This document shows positions 38,936 through 47,421 of a DNA stretch of 64,000 nt, piece by piece. Both the position numbers and the translations under genes were made by a program. Within the stretch, counting starts at the first letter, position 1. Each line of letters begins with the position of its first letter. The stretch covers positions 22,242-86,241 of the forward strand of contig CANNGJ010000013.1 of NCBI GenBank assembly GCA_947504185.1, given 5' to 3'. The notes beneath the pieces were generated by a model that had not been told where the DNA came from, searched no databases, and was given only the letters and a program-made list of their open reading frames with translations. Source of the stretch: an uncultured Tenacibaculum sp. Lineage in GTDB: Bacteria > Bacteroidota > Bacteroidia > Flavobacteriales > Flavobacteriaceae.

Positions 38936-39133
38936 ATGACACGAATTAATCAACTACATAGATATAAGAATCATCTTGAGGAGAGGTATCGTAAGTTGGT
39001 TGAAAGAGCGAATGATTATAAATATGTGGATGAATGTAAGAGTGATTGCTCAGCATTTAAAGCAATGAAAGTGTTAGAAAAAATTAATAGAATAAAATAC
39101 TTAGATAAGGACCTCTCAAATTCTATTGTGTAA
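38936..39133 (+). CDS. Small basic helical protein, 65 residues
   Basis: The product MTRINQLHRYKNHLEERYR... is rich in Lys, Arg and Glu, with helix-forming character and two Cys in a DECKSDCSAF segment. The upstream in-frame ATG at 38900 would add an unlikely hydrophobic tail, so the start at 38936 is preferred. No family is recognised. The last 18 bases overlap the end of the convergent BtuF-like gene. Confidence 0.65.
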   Translation: MTRINQLHRYKNHLEERYRKLVERANDYKYVDECKSDCSAFKAMKVLEKINRIKYLDKDLSNSIV

Positions 39134-39901
39134 TTCTTTAAAATAATCAAAAGCCTTTAGTAGCCTACTACCGTACCAAGAAAATAATTCCCCATCTACT
39201 AATAATATTTTAGAGTTAGGATTATGCTCTTGTATTTCTTGAATATGAGTTTCTTTAAAAGGATAAGGTTCTGATGAGAGTAAAATCAAATCAGGGTAGT
39301 TTACTTGTCTCATTTTTTTAATATCTATCTCTGGATATCGCTCTTGGTTAGCATAAATATTTTCAAAATTATTTAATTGAAGTAAGTGATTTATAAAAGT
39401 GTTATTAGCGGCAACCATCCATGGATTTCTCCAAATAAAATAAGTAACTCTTATAGTTTTTTGATTTTTAATAAACTGTTTAAAATCATTTATTTTAAAC
39501 TCTAACTCATTATTTATTTTTAAAGCAGATGTTTTACAAGAAAGCATTTTTCCATATTGACTTATAAGTTCTTTAGCATCATCAAGATTATAAATGTCGG
39601 AAACATGAGTCGGAGCAATTTGCTCACAAACTTCAACTATTTCTTTAGTGTTTTCTTCTTTGTTGCAAAGAATGATATCAGGCTTTAAAGCTTTTATCTT
39701 TTCAATATTAATATTCTTTGTTCCGCCAACAACAGTTTTGATTTTTTTTAATCCAATAGGGTGAATGCAGAATTTGGTAATGCCTACAATAGAATCCATT
39801 AATCCTAAGTCGACTAGTAATTCAGTTTGACTAGGGACTAATGAAATAATTCTTTTTGGGGTTTTATTTGTTGAAATATTTCGTTCTATTTGGTCTAGCA
39901 T
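39116..39901 (-). CDS. BtuF-like helical-backbone metal/cobalamin-binding protein
   Basis: The 261-residue protein has RIISLVPSQTELLVDLGL near residue 18, VGGTKNINIEKIKALKPDIIL near 78, then a long helix and a second lobe with INHLLQLNNFENIY and DLILLSSEPYPF. These match periplasmic-binding domains of the BtuF/FepB fold. No signal peptide or lipobox is visible, and no permease or ATPase gene is adjacent, so a cytoplasmic place is suggested. Cobalamin, haem or siderophore could be the ligand. The B12-dependent IcmF is present in the window but unlinked. Confidence 0.85.
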   Translation of the reverse strand: MLDQIERNISTNKTPKRIISLVPSQTELLVDLGLMDSIVGITKFCIHPIGLKKIKTVVGGTKNINIEKIKALKPDIILCNKEENTKEIVEVCEQIAPTHVSDIYNLDDAKELISQYGKMLSCKTSALKINNELEFKINDFKQFIKNQKTIRVTYFIWRNPWMVAANNTFINHLLQLNNFENIYANQERYPEIDIKKMRQVNYPDLILLSSEPYPFKETHIQEIQEHNPNSKILLVDGELFSWYGSRLLKAFDYFKELHNRI

Positions 39902-39964
39902 TTAAAGTAATTGTTAATGAATTGTAAGAAAAGTTTATTGGTGTAAAAAAATGGTATAAGTATC

Positions 39965-40003
39965 AAAAAAACACTCCCTTTTAATTAAAAAGAAGTGTTT
40001 TTT
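39965..40003 (-). terminator. Intrinsic terminator after the arylsulfotransferase-like gene
   Basis: AAAAACACT / AGTGTTTTT arms with an inner TTTTAATTAAAA make a long imperfect stem, 27 bases past the stop codon of the gene at 40030. Confidence 0.75.
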
Positions 40004-40029
40004 AGTGTAAATTTAATTACATACTTACT

Positions 40030-41277
40030 TTATTGTTTAAGGTTTTTTATAGCTTCGCCATCTTTTTTGTAAGGGTACCCTCTCCAGAAAAAGCCACTTC
40101 CGTTATATTGCCAAACTAATTCTTTGTTTTGAGTTACTTCCCAATAACCGAAATCACCTTCTGTAATTAACGTGTTTCCATTTTCTATTCTATAAGCTCC
40201 AGATACTTTAGCAGAGAATAAGTTAGAGTCGGTAAAAGACCAAACAATATTTGGCTGATTGTTAAAGTCAAAAATAGTTGGAATTTGTAATTCGTAAACA
40301 ATAGATTGCATATTGTTTGACCCATTATTATATATCAACATATTTCCAGCTCCAGGCAAATTATTGTCAATGATATTACAGTTGTGGTTGTTTGAGAATA
40401 ATTGATTGCCAGGGTTTTTGAAAGCAGAAGGGTTTCCAAAACGATACAATAGATTACCTCCTTTGTTGTAGTTACCACCTAAATTAGTTTTAGCTTCTTC
40501 TGTACTAGTGCTATGATCAATTACCCAAACTTCGTGATAGAAATTTACACTAATATAAATAAGATCATTCTTTTCATCATATTCTATAGCATTAGCATGC
40601 ATTATATCACCATTATCGAGATTGTTAAAATTAATATCGATGAGTTGAGGGTTGTTAGAAACAGAACCATGATTCATTTTAGTGTCATCTTTATCTTGTA
40701 TTAAATGGTTCCAAGAGCTCCATTTCCAAACAATTTGATTTGTTGATGGGTTAATTTCAATTACAGATTCGATGTAAATATCTTTGTCTAATTGATAACC
40801 TCTTTCTTGAGCTTCAGTAGCTGTTTTCTTTTCCCAGACTAAGGCAATAATATTTCCATTTGGTAAACGTTCAATATCGTGATGTAAATTGTACTCTTCA
40901 GTAGAGTAAACAAATTTCCAGTCAATTGAATTATCTGGATTTATAACTTGAATTTGCCCACCGTTACCTCCAAAAGTAATTTTATCATCATCAGTTTTTA
41001 ATAGAGCTAAAAGTTTACCGTTTTCCTCTAAAACAACGTCGTTTCCTAACCTATTAGTTAATTGCCATTCATGGTACTTTTGCCCGTCTTTTTTTAATAA
41101 GTAAACTTCTGCGTTACCAGCATCATTTACTAAAACTAAATTATCACTAATTTTTTCAGGCTCATATATTAAAACTTCATCTGTTAATTCTGGTATGATA
41201 GGTTCTTTTTCAGGGTCGTTGGAACAAGACCCTAATAAAAAAATTGCAAATAGGGTAAATAAGATATTTTTTTTCAT
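40030..41277 (-). CDS. Arylsulfotransferase-like lipoprotein
   Basis: The 415-residue protein has a lipoprotein signal ending LLGSC (Cys near residue 18), and acidic residues follow (SNDPEKEP), a pattern that may act as a surface-export signal in Bacteroidota. The repeating beta-propeller strands and LHHDIERLPNGNIIALVWE match the aryl-sulfate sulfotransferase family. Known AssT enzymes move sulfate between phenols; activity here is unproven. It lies 13 bases after pyrF on the same strand and may share its transcript. Confidence 0.85.
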   Translation of the reverse strand: MKKNILFTLFAIFLLGSCSNDPEKEPIIPELTDEVLIYEPEKISDNLVLVNDAGNAEVYLLKKDGQKYHEWQLTNRLGNDVVLEENGKLLALLKTDDDKITFGGNGGQIQVINPDNSIDWKFVYSTEEYNLHHDIERLPNGNIIALVWEKKTATEAQERGYQLDKDIYIESVIEINPSTNQIVWKWSSWNHLIQDKDDTKMNHGSVSNNPQLIDINFNNLDNGDIMHANAIEYDEKNDLIYISVNFYHEVWVIDHSTSTEEAKTNLGGNYNKGGNLLYRFGNPSAFKNPGNQLFSNNHNCNIIDNNLPGAGNMLIYNNGSNNMQSIVYELQIPTIFDFNNQPNIVWSFTDSNLFSAKVSGAYRIENGNTLITEGDFGYWEVTQNKELVWQYNGSGFFWRGYPYKKDGEAIKNLKQ

Positions 41278-41290
41278 TTAAAGTAATTTG

Positions 41291-42106
41291 TTACAAATTT
41301 AAAATATTCTCCATTTGTAGTTGAAGTTTTGTGGCTTTTTCTGACGCTTTTTTTGCAAAATCCTTACAATTACTTGCATAAATAATTCCACGAGAAGAAT
41401 TGATCAATAATCCGACGTTTTCAGATAATCCATATTTACAAACCTCTTGTAAATTACCTCCTTGAGCTCCAACTCCAGGAACTAATAAAAAAGAGTTTGG
41501 AATTATTTTTCTGATTTCAGCAAAGTACTCGGCTTTGGTAGCTCCAACAACATACATTAGGTTTTCTGAATTTTGCCAAGATTTAGAAGTTTCTAAAACT
41601 TGTTTATATAACTCTTTTCCTTCAACGGTTTTTGTTTGAAAATCAAAAGCACCTTGGTTAGAAGTTAATGCTAACATAATAGTGTGTTTATTTTCAAAAG
41701 CTAAAAAAGGCTCAACAGAATCCTTGCCCATATACGGGGCTACAGTAACGCTATCAAAAGATAAATCTTCAAAAAAAGCTTTCGCATACATGGTTGAAGT
41801 ATTTCCTATATCACCACGTTTAGCGTCTGCAATTGTAAAAATTTCAGGATGTTTTTCGTTAATGTAGTTAATTGTTTTTTCTAGAGCTTTCCATCCTTTT
41901 ATTCCGTAAGCTTCATAAAAAGCAGTATTCGGTTTATAAGCTACACAAAGATGATGCGTTGCGTCAATAATTTCTTTGTTAAAAGCAAATATTGGATCTT
42001 CTTCTTTTAACAAGTGCTGTGGTATTTTAGTTAAATCTACATCTAAGCCAATGCATAAAAACGATTTTTTTTTTCGAATTTCGTTAACTAATTGTTGTGT
42101 TGTCAT
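41291..42106 (-). CDS. pyrF: Orotidine-5'-phosphate decarboxylase
   Basis: The 271-residue enzyme makes UMP from OMP, the last step of pyrimidine synthesis. [13 protein letters not shown] near residue 17, [15 protein letters not shown] near 92 with the catalytic Lys and Asp, and VPGVGAQGG near 205 mark the longer type 2 form of PyrF. It is divergent from the permease gene, with starts about 60 bases apart. Confidence 0.95.
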   Translation of the reverse strand: MTTQQLVNEIRKKKSFLCIGLDVDLTKIPQHLLKEEDPIFAFNKEIIDATHHLCVAYKPNTAFYEAYGIKGWKALEKTINYINEKHPEIFTIADAKRGDIGNTSTMYAKAFFEDLSFDSVTVAPYMGKDSVEPFLAFENKHTIMLALTSNQGAFDFQTKTVEGKELYKQVLETSKSWQNSENLMYVVGATKAEYFAEIRKIIPNSFLLVPGVGAQGGNLQEVCKYGLSENVGLLINSSRGIIYASNCKDFAKKASEKATKLQLQMENILNL

Positions 42107-42155
42107 GTGTTGTTGTAAAAGTTATACAAAAGTACACTTTTTTAACACTTTCTAT

Positions 42156-42163
42156 TATCTTTG
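42156..42163 (+). promoter_or_regulatory. TATCTTTG -7 element directly before the permease gene
   Basis: A full TAnnTTTG match ends six bases before the ATG at 42170. No clear TTG lies at the normal -33 spacing. Together with the position this suggests a leaderless transcript. Confidence 0.5.
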
Positions 42164-42169
42164 TTATTA

Positions 42170-43246
42170 ATGTTTCAATATATAATCAACAAAATTTTCT
42201 ATGGATTTTTAACCCTTTTCGGAGTGGTTACAGTTATTTTCTTTTTGTTTAATGTACTGCCTGGAGATCCTGCAAGAATGATGTTAGATCAACGAGAAGA
42301 TACTGAGCAGTTACAAAATATTAGAAAGAAGTATGGTTTTGATAAGTCAGTATTTACACAGTATTTATACTATTTAAATGATGTGTCTCCTGTATCGTTT
42401 CATAGTGACAATGAAAACGATTACACATATTTGTCTGACGAAAAATATCAATACCAAAAAATATTTGATATTGGAAGCACTTCAGTAGTTTTTAAATACC
42501 CATATTTACGAGAGTCCTTTCAGAAAAACGGGAAAAATGTATCAGAAGTTATAGCTGAAACATTACCGAATACAGCTGTTTTGGCAATTTTAGCAATTCT
42601 TATAGCATTAGCATTAGGAATTGTTCTGGGAATTTTGTCAGCATTATATAAAGATACTTTTTTTGATAGAATTATAGCGGTGATAAGCACTTTAGGAATG
42701 AGTGTGCCATCTTTCTTTTCAGCAATATTGTTTGCTTGGTTTTTTGGCTTTGTTTTGCATGAATATACGGGTTTAGAAATGACTGGGAGTTTATATGAAG
42801 TTGATGATTTTGGTGAAGGAATGCATATACAGTGGAAAAACTTATTGTTACCAGCAATAGTTTTAGGTATCCGTCCGTTAGCAGTAGTAATTCAGTTAAT
42901 GAGAAACTCGTTGTTAGAAACAATGAGTCAAGATTATATTCGTACCGCAAAAGCAAAAGGATTAACCATGTATCAGGTAATTAAAAAGCATGCCTTAAAA
43001 AACTCTTTAAATCCAGTTGTGACAGCAATTTCAGGTTGGTTTGCTTCTATGTTAGCTGGTGCGGTTTTTGTGGAGTATATTTTTAATTGGAATGGATTAG
43101 GGAAAGAGATTGTAAATTCATTAAATACGCTCGATTTACCTGTAATTATGGGGTCTGTGTTAGTTGTAGCAGCACTGTTTATTATAATTAATATTTTGGT
43201 TGATGTAATTTATAGTTGGTTAGATCCGAGAATAAGATTAAGTTAG
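42170..43246 (+). CDS. DppB-type ABC permease, without partners nearby
   Basis: The 358-residue protein has the DppB layout: a first membrane helix (FGFLTLFGVVTVIFFLF-like) with NVLPGDPARMML, an extracytoplasmic loop of about 80 residues, then five helices with the coupling motif near residues 240-270 (LMRNSLLETMSQDYIRTAKAKGL). It usually works with a DppC permease, two ATPases and a binding protein for peptide uptake, none of which is encoded here. An in-frame TTG lies three codons upstream; ATG at 42170 is preferred. Confidence 0.9.
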   Translation: MFQYIINKIFYGFLTLFGVVTVIFFLFNVLPGDPARMMLDQREDTEQLQNIRKKYGFDKSVFTQYLYYLNDVSPVSFHSDNENDYTYLSDEKYQYQKIFDIGSTSVVFKYPYLRESFQKNGKNVSEVIAETLPNTAVLAILAILIALALGIVLGILSALYKDTFFDRIIAVISTLGMSVPSFFSAILFAWFFGFVLHEYTGLEMTGSLYEVDDFGEGMHIQWKNLLLPAIVLGIRPLAVVIQLMRNSLLETMSQDYIRTAKAKGLTMYQVIKKHALKNSLNPVVTAISGWFASMLAGAVFVEYIFNWNGLGKEIVNSLNTLDLPVIMGSVLVVAALFIIINILVDVIYSWLDPRIRLS

Positions 43247-43247
43247 T

Positions 43248-43730
43248 ATGAGATTTTTATTGTTTTTTCTTGGAGTTATATTGTTAAGTAGTTGTGCGGC
43301 TTTCCAGCCTAAGAATTTTAATTCTGAAGCTTTAAATGAAAAGTTGGTTACTTTAAATAGAGACTCAATTACATTAAAAGAAATTTTTAAAAATACTAAT
43401 GGTAATAAGACTTTTGTTCAAATATTTGCTACATACTGTCCGGTAAGTCAAGACAGTTTTGATGATGTAATTGCTTTTCAAAAAGAAAACTCAGAAATAA
43501 ACTACATTTTTTTGTCAGTAGATCACTCTTATCACGACTGGAAAAGAGGACTTGAAGATATTAAGGTGAAAGGAAATCATTATTATATTTCAAAAAAAGG
43601 AAAAGGTCAGTTGGGAGAATTTTTAAAACTAAAAACAATCCCTAGATTTTTGATTTTAGATAAAAACGGAGAAATTTTACTTTACAAATCATCAAGTGTT
43701 TCAGAAAGGTTAAAAAACAAGATAGATTAA
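43248..43730 (+). CDS. Thioredoxin-like lipoprotein with a broken CxxC (CPVS)
   Basis: The 160-residue protein has a lipobox LLSSCA near residue 16 and a TlpA/thioredoxin-like fold. The active-site region reads FATYCPVSQDSFDDV, so the second Cys is Ser and classical dithiol chemistry is lost. IPRFLILDKNGEIL carries the cis-Pro. It is the first of three tandem paralogues and starts one base after the permease gene. It may be a binding or peroxidase-type variant, or be decaying. Confidence 0.85.
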   Translation: MRFLLFFLGVILLSSCAAFQPKNFNSEALNEKLVTLNRDSITLKEIFKNTNGNKTFVQIFATYCPVSQDSFDDVIAFQKENSEINYIFLSVDHSYHDWKRGLEDIKVKGNHYYISKKGKGQLGEFLKLKTIPRFLILDKNGEILLYKSSSVSERLKNKID

Positions 43731-43733
43731 AAG

Positions 43734-44228
43734 ATGAAAAAAAGTATAATAGTATTATTTGTAGGATTGTTATTATTGAATTGTTCAGTTAAAAATGAAA
43801 CTGAGTTTTCAAAAGAAGCATTAAATGATGTTTTTATTTATTTGAATAATGATGAAACTGCATTCAGTGAAATTTTAGCTAAAAATAAAGGGAAGAAAAT
43901 TTTAATTGATGTTTGGGCATCTTGGTGTACTGATTGTTTACAAAGTTTACCAGATGTAAAAAAGATACAAGAAGAAAACCCAGAAATCAGTTATGTGTTT
44001 TTGTCGCTAGATAGAGATTTAGAATCATGGAAAAATGGAGTAGAGCGATTAAAAATAAAAGGGCAGCATTATTTTATGCAATCAGGATGGAAAGGTGCTT
44101 TTGGAAATTTTTTAGGTTTAAATTGGATTCCTCGTTATTTAGTTATTGATGAGCAGGGAAAAATTATTGTTTTTAACGCTACAAAAGCAACAGATAAATC
44201 AATTAAACAAAGCTTAGAGAAAAAATAA
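43734..44228 (+). CDS. TlpA-like thioredoxin lipoprotein (CTDC)
   Basis: The 164-residue protein has a lipoprotein signal ending LLLLNCS (Cys near residue 17) and an intact active site, WASWCTDCLQSLP, near residue 63, with IPRYLVIDEQGKI carrying the cis-Pro. It resembles TlpA/ResA-type periplasmic reductases. It is the middle paralogue, three bases after the CPVS copy. Confidence 0.88.
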   Translation: MKKSIIVLFVGLLLLNCSVKNETEFSKEALNDVFIYLNNDETAFSEILAKNKGKKILIDVWASWCTDCLQSLPDVKKIQEENPEISYVFLSLDRDLESWKNGVERLKIKGQHYFMQSGWKGAFGNFLGLNWIPRYLVIDEQGKIIVFNATKATDKSIKQSLEKK

Positions 44229-44274
44229 CGTATTTTAGCTATAAAATTATTTAACCCCTTAAATAACATTTTAA

Positions 44275-44766
44275 ATGAAAAGAGTAGTTTATGTATTAGT
44301 CTTTGTTTTTTTAGTGTCTTGTAATACTGAAAAACCGCCAGCGTTTCCATTAGAAGCTTTAAATGAGCAGTTTTTAACGATTGATGAAAAACCAATTACG
44401 TTTAAAGAAATTATTGAAAAGAATAAAGGTAAGAAAATGATGATAGAAGCTTGTGCTTCTTGGTGTAGTGAGTGTATTTCTGGAATACCAACAGTTAAAA
44501 AATTAAAAGCAGAGAATCCTGACGTTGTTTTTATCTTTTTATCAATAGATAAAACAATTCCACAATGGAAAAAAGGAATCGATAGATTCTTTAATATTGA
44601 AGGGCAGCATTATTTCTTGCCATCAGCACTTAAAGGAGGGTTTGCAACAAGTTTAGGAATTAAAGATATTCCAAGTTATATGGTGGTTAACGAATTAGGT
44701 ATTGTTTCGTTAGCAAGTGCAACTGAACCTGGAGATCCAAGAATTGCTGCTGCATTAAAAGAATAA
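44275..44766 (+). CDS. TlpA-like thioredoxin lipoprotein (CSEC)
   Basis: The 163-residue protein has a lipoprotein signal ending FLVSCN (Cys near residue 16) and the active site CASWCSECISGIP near residue 60; the extra Cys upstream is unusual. IPSYMVVNELG carries the cis-Pro. It shares the ALNE/F/FLTID and KGKKM pattern with its two neighbours, so the three arose by tandem duplication. It ends 23 bases before tpiA. Confidence 0.88.
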   Translation: MKRVVYVLVFVFLVSCNTEKPPAFPLEALNEQFLTIDEKPITFKEIIEKNKGKKMMIEACASWCSECISGIPTVKKLKAENPDVVFIFLSIDKTIPQWKKGIDRFFNIEGQHYFLPSALKGGFATSLGIKDIPSYMVVNELGIVSLASATEPGDPRIAAALKE

Positions 44767-44789
44767 TAAAAAATCAAAAATAAAATATA

Positions 44790-45548
44790 GTGAGACAAAA
44801 AATCGTTGCAGGTAACTGGAAGATGAATAAAAACCTTGATGAAGCTAAAAAGCTTATTAAAGGAATTAAGAAAGGAGTAAAAGATGGTTTAAATGATGAT
44901 ACTAGGGTAATTATAGCTCCTAGTTTTGTTAATTTAAATACTGCAATAAAAAGAACTAAAAAGTCTAGCGTCGAAGTTGCTGCTCAGAATATGCATCAAT
45001 CTAAAAGTGGAGCGTTTACAGGAGAAGTGTCTGCTGATATGTTAACTGATATAGGAGTAAATATTGTTATTCTAGGGCATTCTGAAAGGAGAGAGTATTT
45101 TGGTGAATCCGATGCATTATTAGCTGAAAAAGTAAATGCAGCTTTAGAAAATAATTTAGAAGTTGTTTTTTGTTTCGGTGAATTATTAGAAGATAGAAAA
45201 TCAGGGAATCATTTTAATATTGTTGAAAGCCAATTAAAAAATGGATTATTTCACCTTAAAAAAGAAAGTTTCTCTAAAATTGTTTTAGCCTACGAACCAG
45301 TTTGGGCAATTGGAACTGGAGAAACAGCTTCACCAGAACAAGCTCAAGAAATGCATGCTTTTATTAGAGAGATCATGACAAAAGAATATGGAAGTGATGT
45401 GGCTAATGAAATTTCAATTTTATACGGTGGTAGTGTAAAACCAGCAAACGCAAAAGAAATTTTTTCTAAGCAAGATGTTGATGGAGGATTGATAGGTGGA
45501 GCGGCTTTAAAAGCTGAAGATTTTGTAGCGATTATTAAATCAATTTAA
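44790..45548 (+). CDS. tpiA: Triose-phosphate isomerase
   Basis: The 252-residue TIM barrel interconverts dihydroxyacetone phosphate and glyceraldehyde 3-phosphate. AGNWKMN with the catalytic Lys near residue 12, LGHSERREYFGE with the catalytic His near 98, and YEPVWAIGTG with the catalytic Glu near 170 are present. The start is GTG at 44790; later ATGs would remove part of the first strand. The stop overlaps the prmA start by one base. Confidence 0.96.
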   Translation: MRQKIVAGNWKMNKNLDEAKKLIKGIKKGVKDGLNDDTRVIIAPSFVNLNTAIKRTKKSSVEVAAQNMHQSKSGAFTGEVSADMLTDIGVNIVILGHSERREYFGESDALLAEKVNAALENNLEVVFCFGELLEDRKSGNHFNIVESQLKNGLFHLKKESFSKIVLAYEPVWAIGTGETASPEQAQEMHAFIREIMTKEYGSDVANEISILYGGSVKPANAKEIFSKQDVDGGLIGGAALKAEDFVAIIKSI

Positions 45549-46381
45549 TGGATAATATTTATATAGAATATACTTTTGAGGTAAGTCCCAAAGAACCAGC
45601 AACTGAAATTTTAATTGCAGAATTAGGTATGGTTGGTTTTGAGAGCTTCGTAGAGAATGACAATGGAGTTACTGCTTATATTCAAAAACAAGATTGGAGT
45701 CAAGATGTTTTAGCAAATGTTTTTGCTTTAAAATCAGAAGAGTTTAAAATTGATTTTACACACAAAGAAATAGAGCAAACCAATTGGAATGCTGAATGGG
45801 AAAAGAATTTTAACCCAATTCAGGTTGATGATTTAGTGAGTATAAGAGCTCCTTTTCATGAAAATCCGAATTTAAAGTACGATATTGTAATAGAACCGAA
45901 AATGAGCTTTGGTACTGGTCATCATGAAACTACACATATGATGGTGCAGCATTTAGTTAATTTAGATGTTAATAATAAAAAGGTGTTAGATATGGGATGT
46001 GGAACTGGAATTTTAGCAATTTTTGCTGAAATGAAAGGAGCAAATCCTATTGATGCTATTGATATTGATGCTTGGTGTTATGAAAATTCGGTAGAAAATG
46101 TTGAAAGAAATAATTGTAAAAACATATCAGTATACGAAGGTGAATCATCACTTTTAAAAGATAAAAAATACGATATCATCATCGCAAATATTAATCGAAA
46201 TATTTTGTTAGCTGATATGAGTATTTATACAAGTTGCTTAAATGAAAACGGGGTTTTATTATTAAGTGGATTTTATAATGAAGACATTCCAATTATAGAT
46301 GCAGAGGTTTCAAAATATGGTTTAACATTAAATAAAACCATCGAAAGAAATAATTGGGTAGCTTTGCAGTATCAAAAATAG
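45548..46381 (+). CDS. prmA: Ribosomal protein L11 methyltransferase
   Basis: The 277-residue protein has an N-terminal substrate-recognition part and a methyltransferase domain with SAM motif VLDMGCGTGILAI near residue 147, SFGTGHHETT near 120, and ANINRNIL near 214 (the NxxxN-like product motif). It trimethylates ribosomal protein L11. It lies between tpiA and clpS in a compact run. Confidence 0.93.
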   Translation: MDNIYIEYTFEVSPKEPATEILIAELGMVGFESFVENDNGVTAYIQKQDWSQDVLANVFALKSEEFKIDFTHKEIEQTNWNAEWEKNFNPIQVDDLVSIRAPFHENPNLKYDIVIEPKMSFGTGHHETTHMMVQHLVNLDVNNKKVLDMGCGTGILAIFAEMKGANPIDAIDIDAWCYENSVENVERNNCKNISVYEGESSLLKDKKYDIIIANINRNILLADMSIYTSCLNENGVLLLSGFYNEDIPIIDAEVSKYGLTLNKTIERNNWVALQYQK

Positions 46382-46386
46382 AGTAA

Positions 46387-46662
46387 ATGAGTACGATTGA
46401 AAAAATACAGGAAGAGCTAGATGTTTTAATTCAGGAAACTAAAAGGCATGAAATTGTTTTGCATAATGATGATGTAAATACATTTGATTTTGTTATTGAT
46501 AGTTTGGTAAGTGTTTGTGATCATACATTAGAGCAAGCTGAACAATGTACTATTTTGGTTCACTATAAAGGTAAATGCGCTGTAAAAACAGGAGAGTATA
46601 AAGATTTAGAACCTAAGTGTTCTAAGTTGCTGCAATTAGGTTTATCTGCTGAGATCGTTTAA
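46387..46662 (+). CDS. clpS: ClpS-type adaptor for ClpAP/ClpC proteolysis
   Basis: The 91-residue protein has VLHNDDVNTFDFVIDSL near residue 24, the conserved N-degron-binding face, and GKCAVKTGEY near 60. ClpS adaptors deliver N-end rule substrates to the Clp ATPase. No Clp gene is in this window. It starts five bases after prmA. Confidence 0.92.
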   Translation: MSTIEKIQEELDVLIQETKRHEIVLHNDDVNTFDFVIDSLVSVCDHTLEQAEQCTILVHYKGKCAVKTGEYKDLEPKCSKLLQLGLSAEIV

Positions 46663-46663
46663 T

Positions 46664-46936
46664 ATGGAAAACGTTTTTAGATATTATGGTTTTTCTGAAT
46701 TTAAAAAAGATGAGTCAGGTGCTTTTTCAGGAGAAGAAATTAGTTTTTCTGTTTTAAATGAACAACACTTTTTAATTTTTGAAAAAAATAAAGAAAACTA
46801 CAATTTGTATGTCTCAAAATACAATTCAAAAAAAGATATTGGTGTTAAGCCTCCGGAAATACTAGAGGTTCTAGTTGAAGGTTATGATAAGTCAATACCT
46901 GAACATCGAATTTTTTTAAGAAAATATTTATACTAA
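46664..46936 (+). CDS. Small protein of unknown function, 90 residues
   Basis: The protein starts MENVFRYYGFSEFKKDESGAF and is charged, with no signal peptide or membrane segment. No known family is recognised. It begins one base after clpS and shares its transcript, followed directly by a terminator, so it is probably co-expressed with the Clp adaptor. Confidence 0.78.
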   Translation: MENVFRYYGFSEFKKDESGAFSGEEISFSVLNEQHFLIFEKNKENYNLYVSKYNSKKDIGVKPPEILEVLVEGYDKSIPEHRIFLRKYLY

Positions 46937-46967
46937 AAAACTCAAAAAAAACTTTTTTTTGAGTTTT
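46934..46967 (+). terminator. Intrinsic terminator of the tpiA-prmA-clpS run
   Basis: AAAAAACTC / GAGTTTTTT arms around an A8/T8 core form a long stem that overlaps the last codon of the preceding gene, with a T-rich tail. Confidence 0.72.
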
Positions 46968-47248
46968 TTTTGGTTTTTATGTGACCTATTAAAAAAAATG
47001 GTGTCATAATAATGTAAGCGAACAATAAGAGTTTTAAATGTTTGCTCGATTAAAATAGAAGATTACCCTTAAAGTGAATATATATAAGCTTCTCCTAGTA
47101 AGTAGAATGTGATACGAAAAGAGAAGCTTTCTTTTAAGAAATTAAAAATAGTAGTAGTTAGTTTTTATACTAAGTTTGGTTAGACGAAAAGGCCTTGGAT
47201 TAAGTTTCAAGGTCTTTTCTATTATATAAAAACTGTATTGTAGAAACA
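46968..47248 (+). other. Gene-free stretch with three stem-loops; possible small RNA
   Basis: No reading frame of interest is seen. Inverted repeats are AGCGAACA / TGTTTGCT (47018-47044, one mismatch), AAGCTTCTC / GAGAAGCTT (47086-47129) followed by TCTTTT, and GAAAAGGCCTTG / CAAGGTCTTTTC (47186-47219) followed by a weak T run. Three stems in series, the last terminator-like, fit a non-coding RNA, but no good promoter is seen and no RNA family is recognised. An ATTACCCTTAAAG motif lies near 47063. Confidence 0.4.
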
Positions 47249-47278
47249 AAAAAAGCTCATCAATTAAGATGAGCTTTT
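47249..47278 (-). terminator. Intrinsic terminator of the tRNA-Arg gene
   Basis: On the minus strand AAAAGCTCATC / GATGAGCTTTTTTT forms an 11-pair stem with a T tail, starting just after the tRNA. Confidence 0.82.
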
Positions 47279-47279
47279 G

Positions 47280-47353
47280 TGACCTCGACAGGATTCAAAC
47301 CTGTAACCTCTTGAGCCGTAATCAAGTGCGCTATTCAGTTGCGCCACGAGGCC
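47280..47353 (-). tRNA. tRNA-Arg (anticodon ACG)
   Basis: The 74-base cloverleaf folds by eye: acceptor GGCCTCG / CGAGGTC, D-stem GCGC / GCGC, anticodon stem CTTGA / TCAAG with loop TTACGGC (anticodon ACG), T-stem ACAGG / CCTGT with TTTGAAT. The 3' CCA is not encoded. Confidence 0.95.
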
Positions 47354-47421
47354 GTTTTGCGGGTGCAAATATAGTAATGTTTTTTAGTTTTAAAAAATAA
47401 AAAATTAATTTTTTCAAACTT

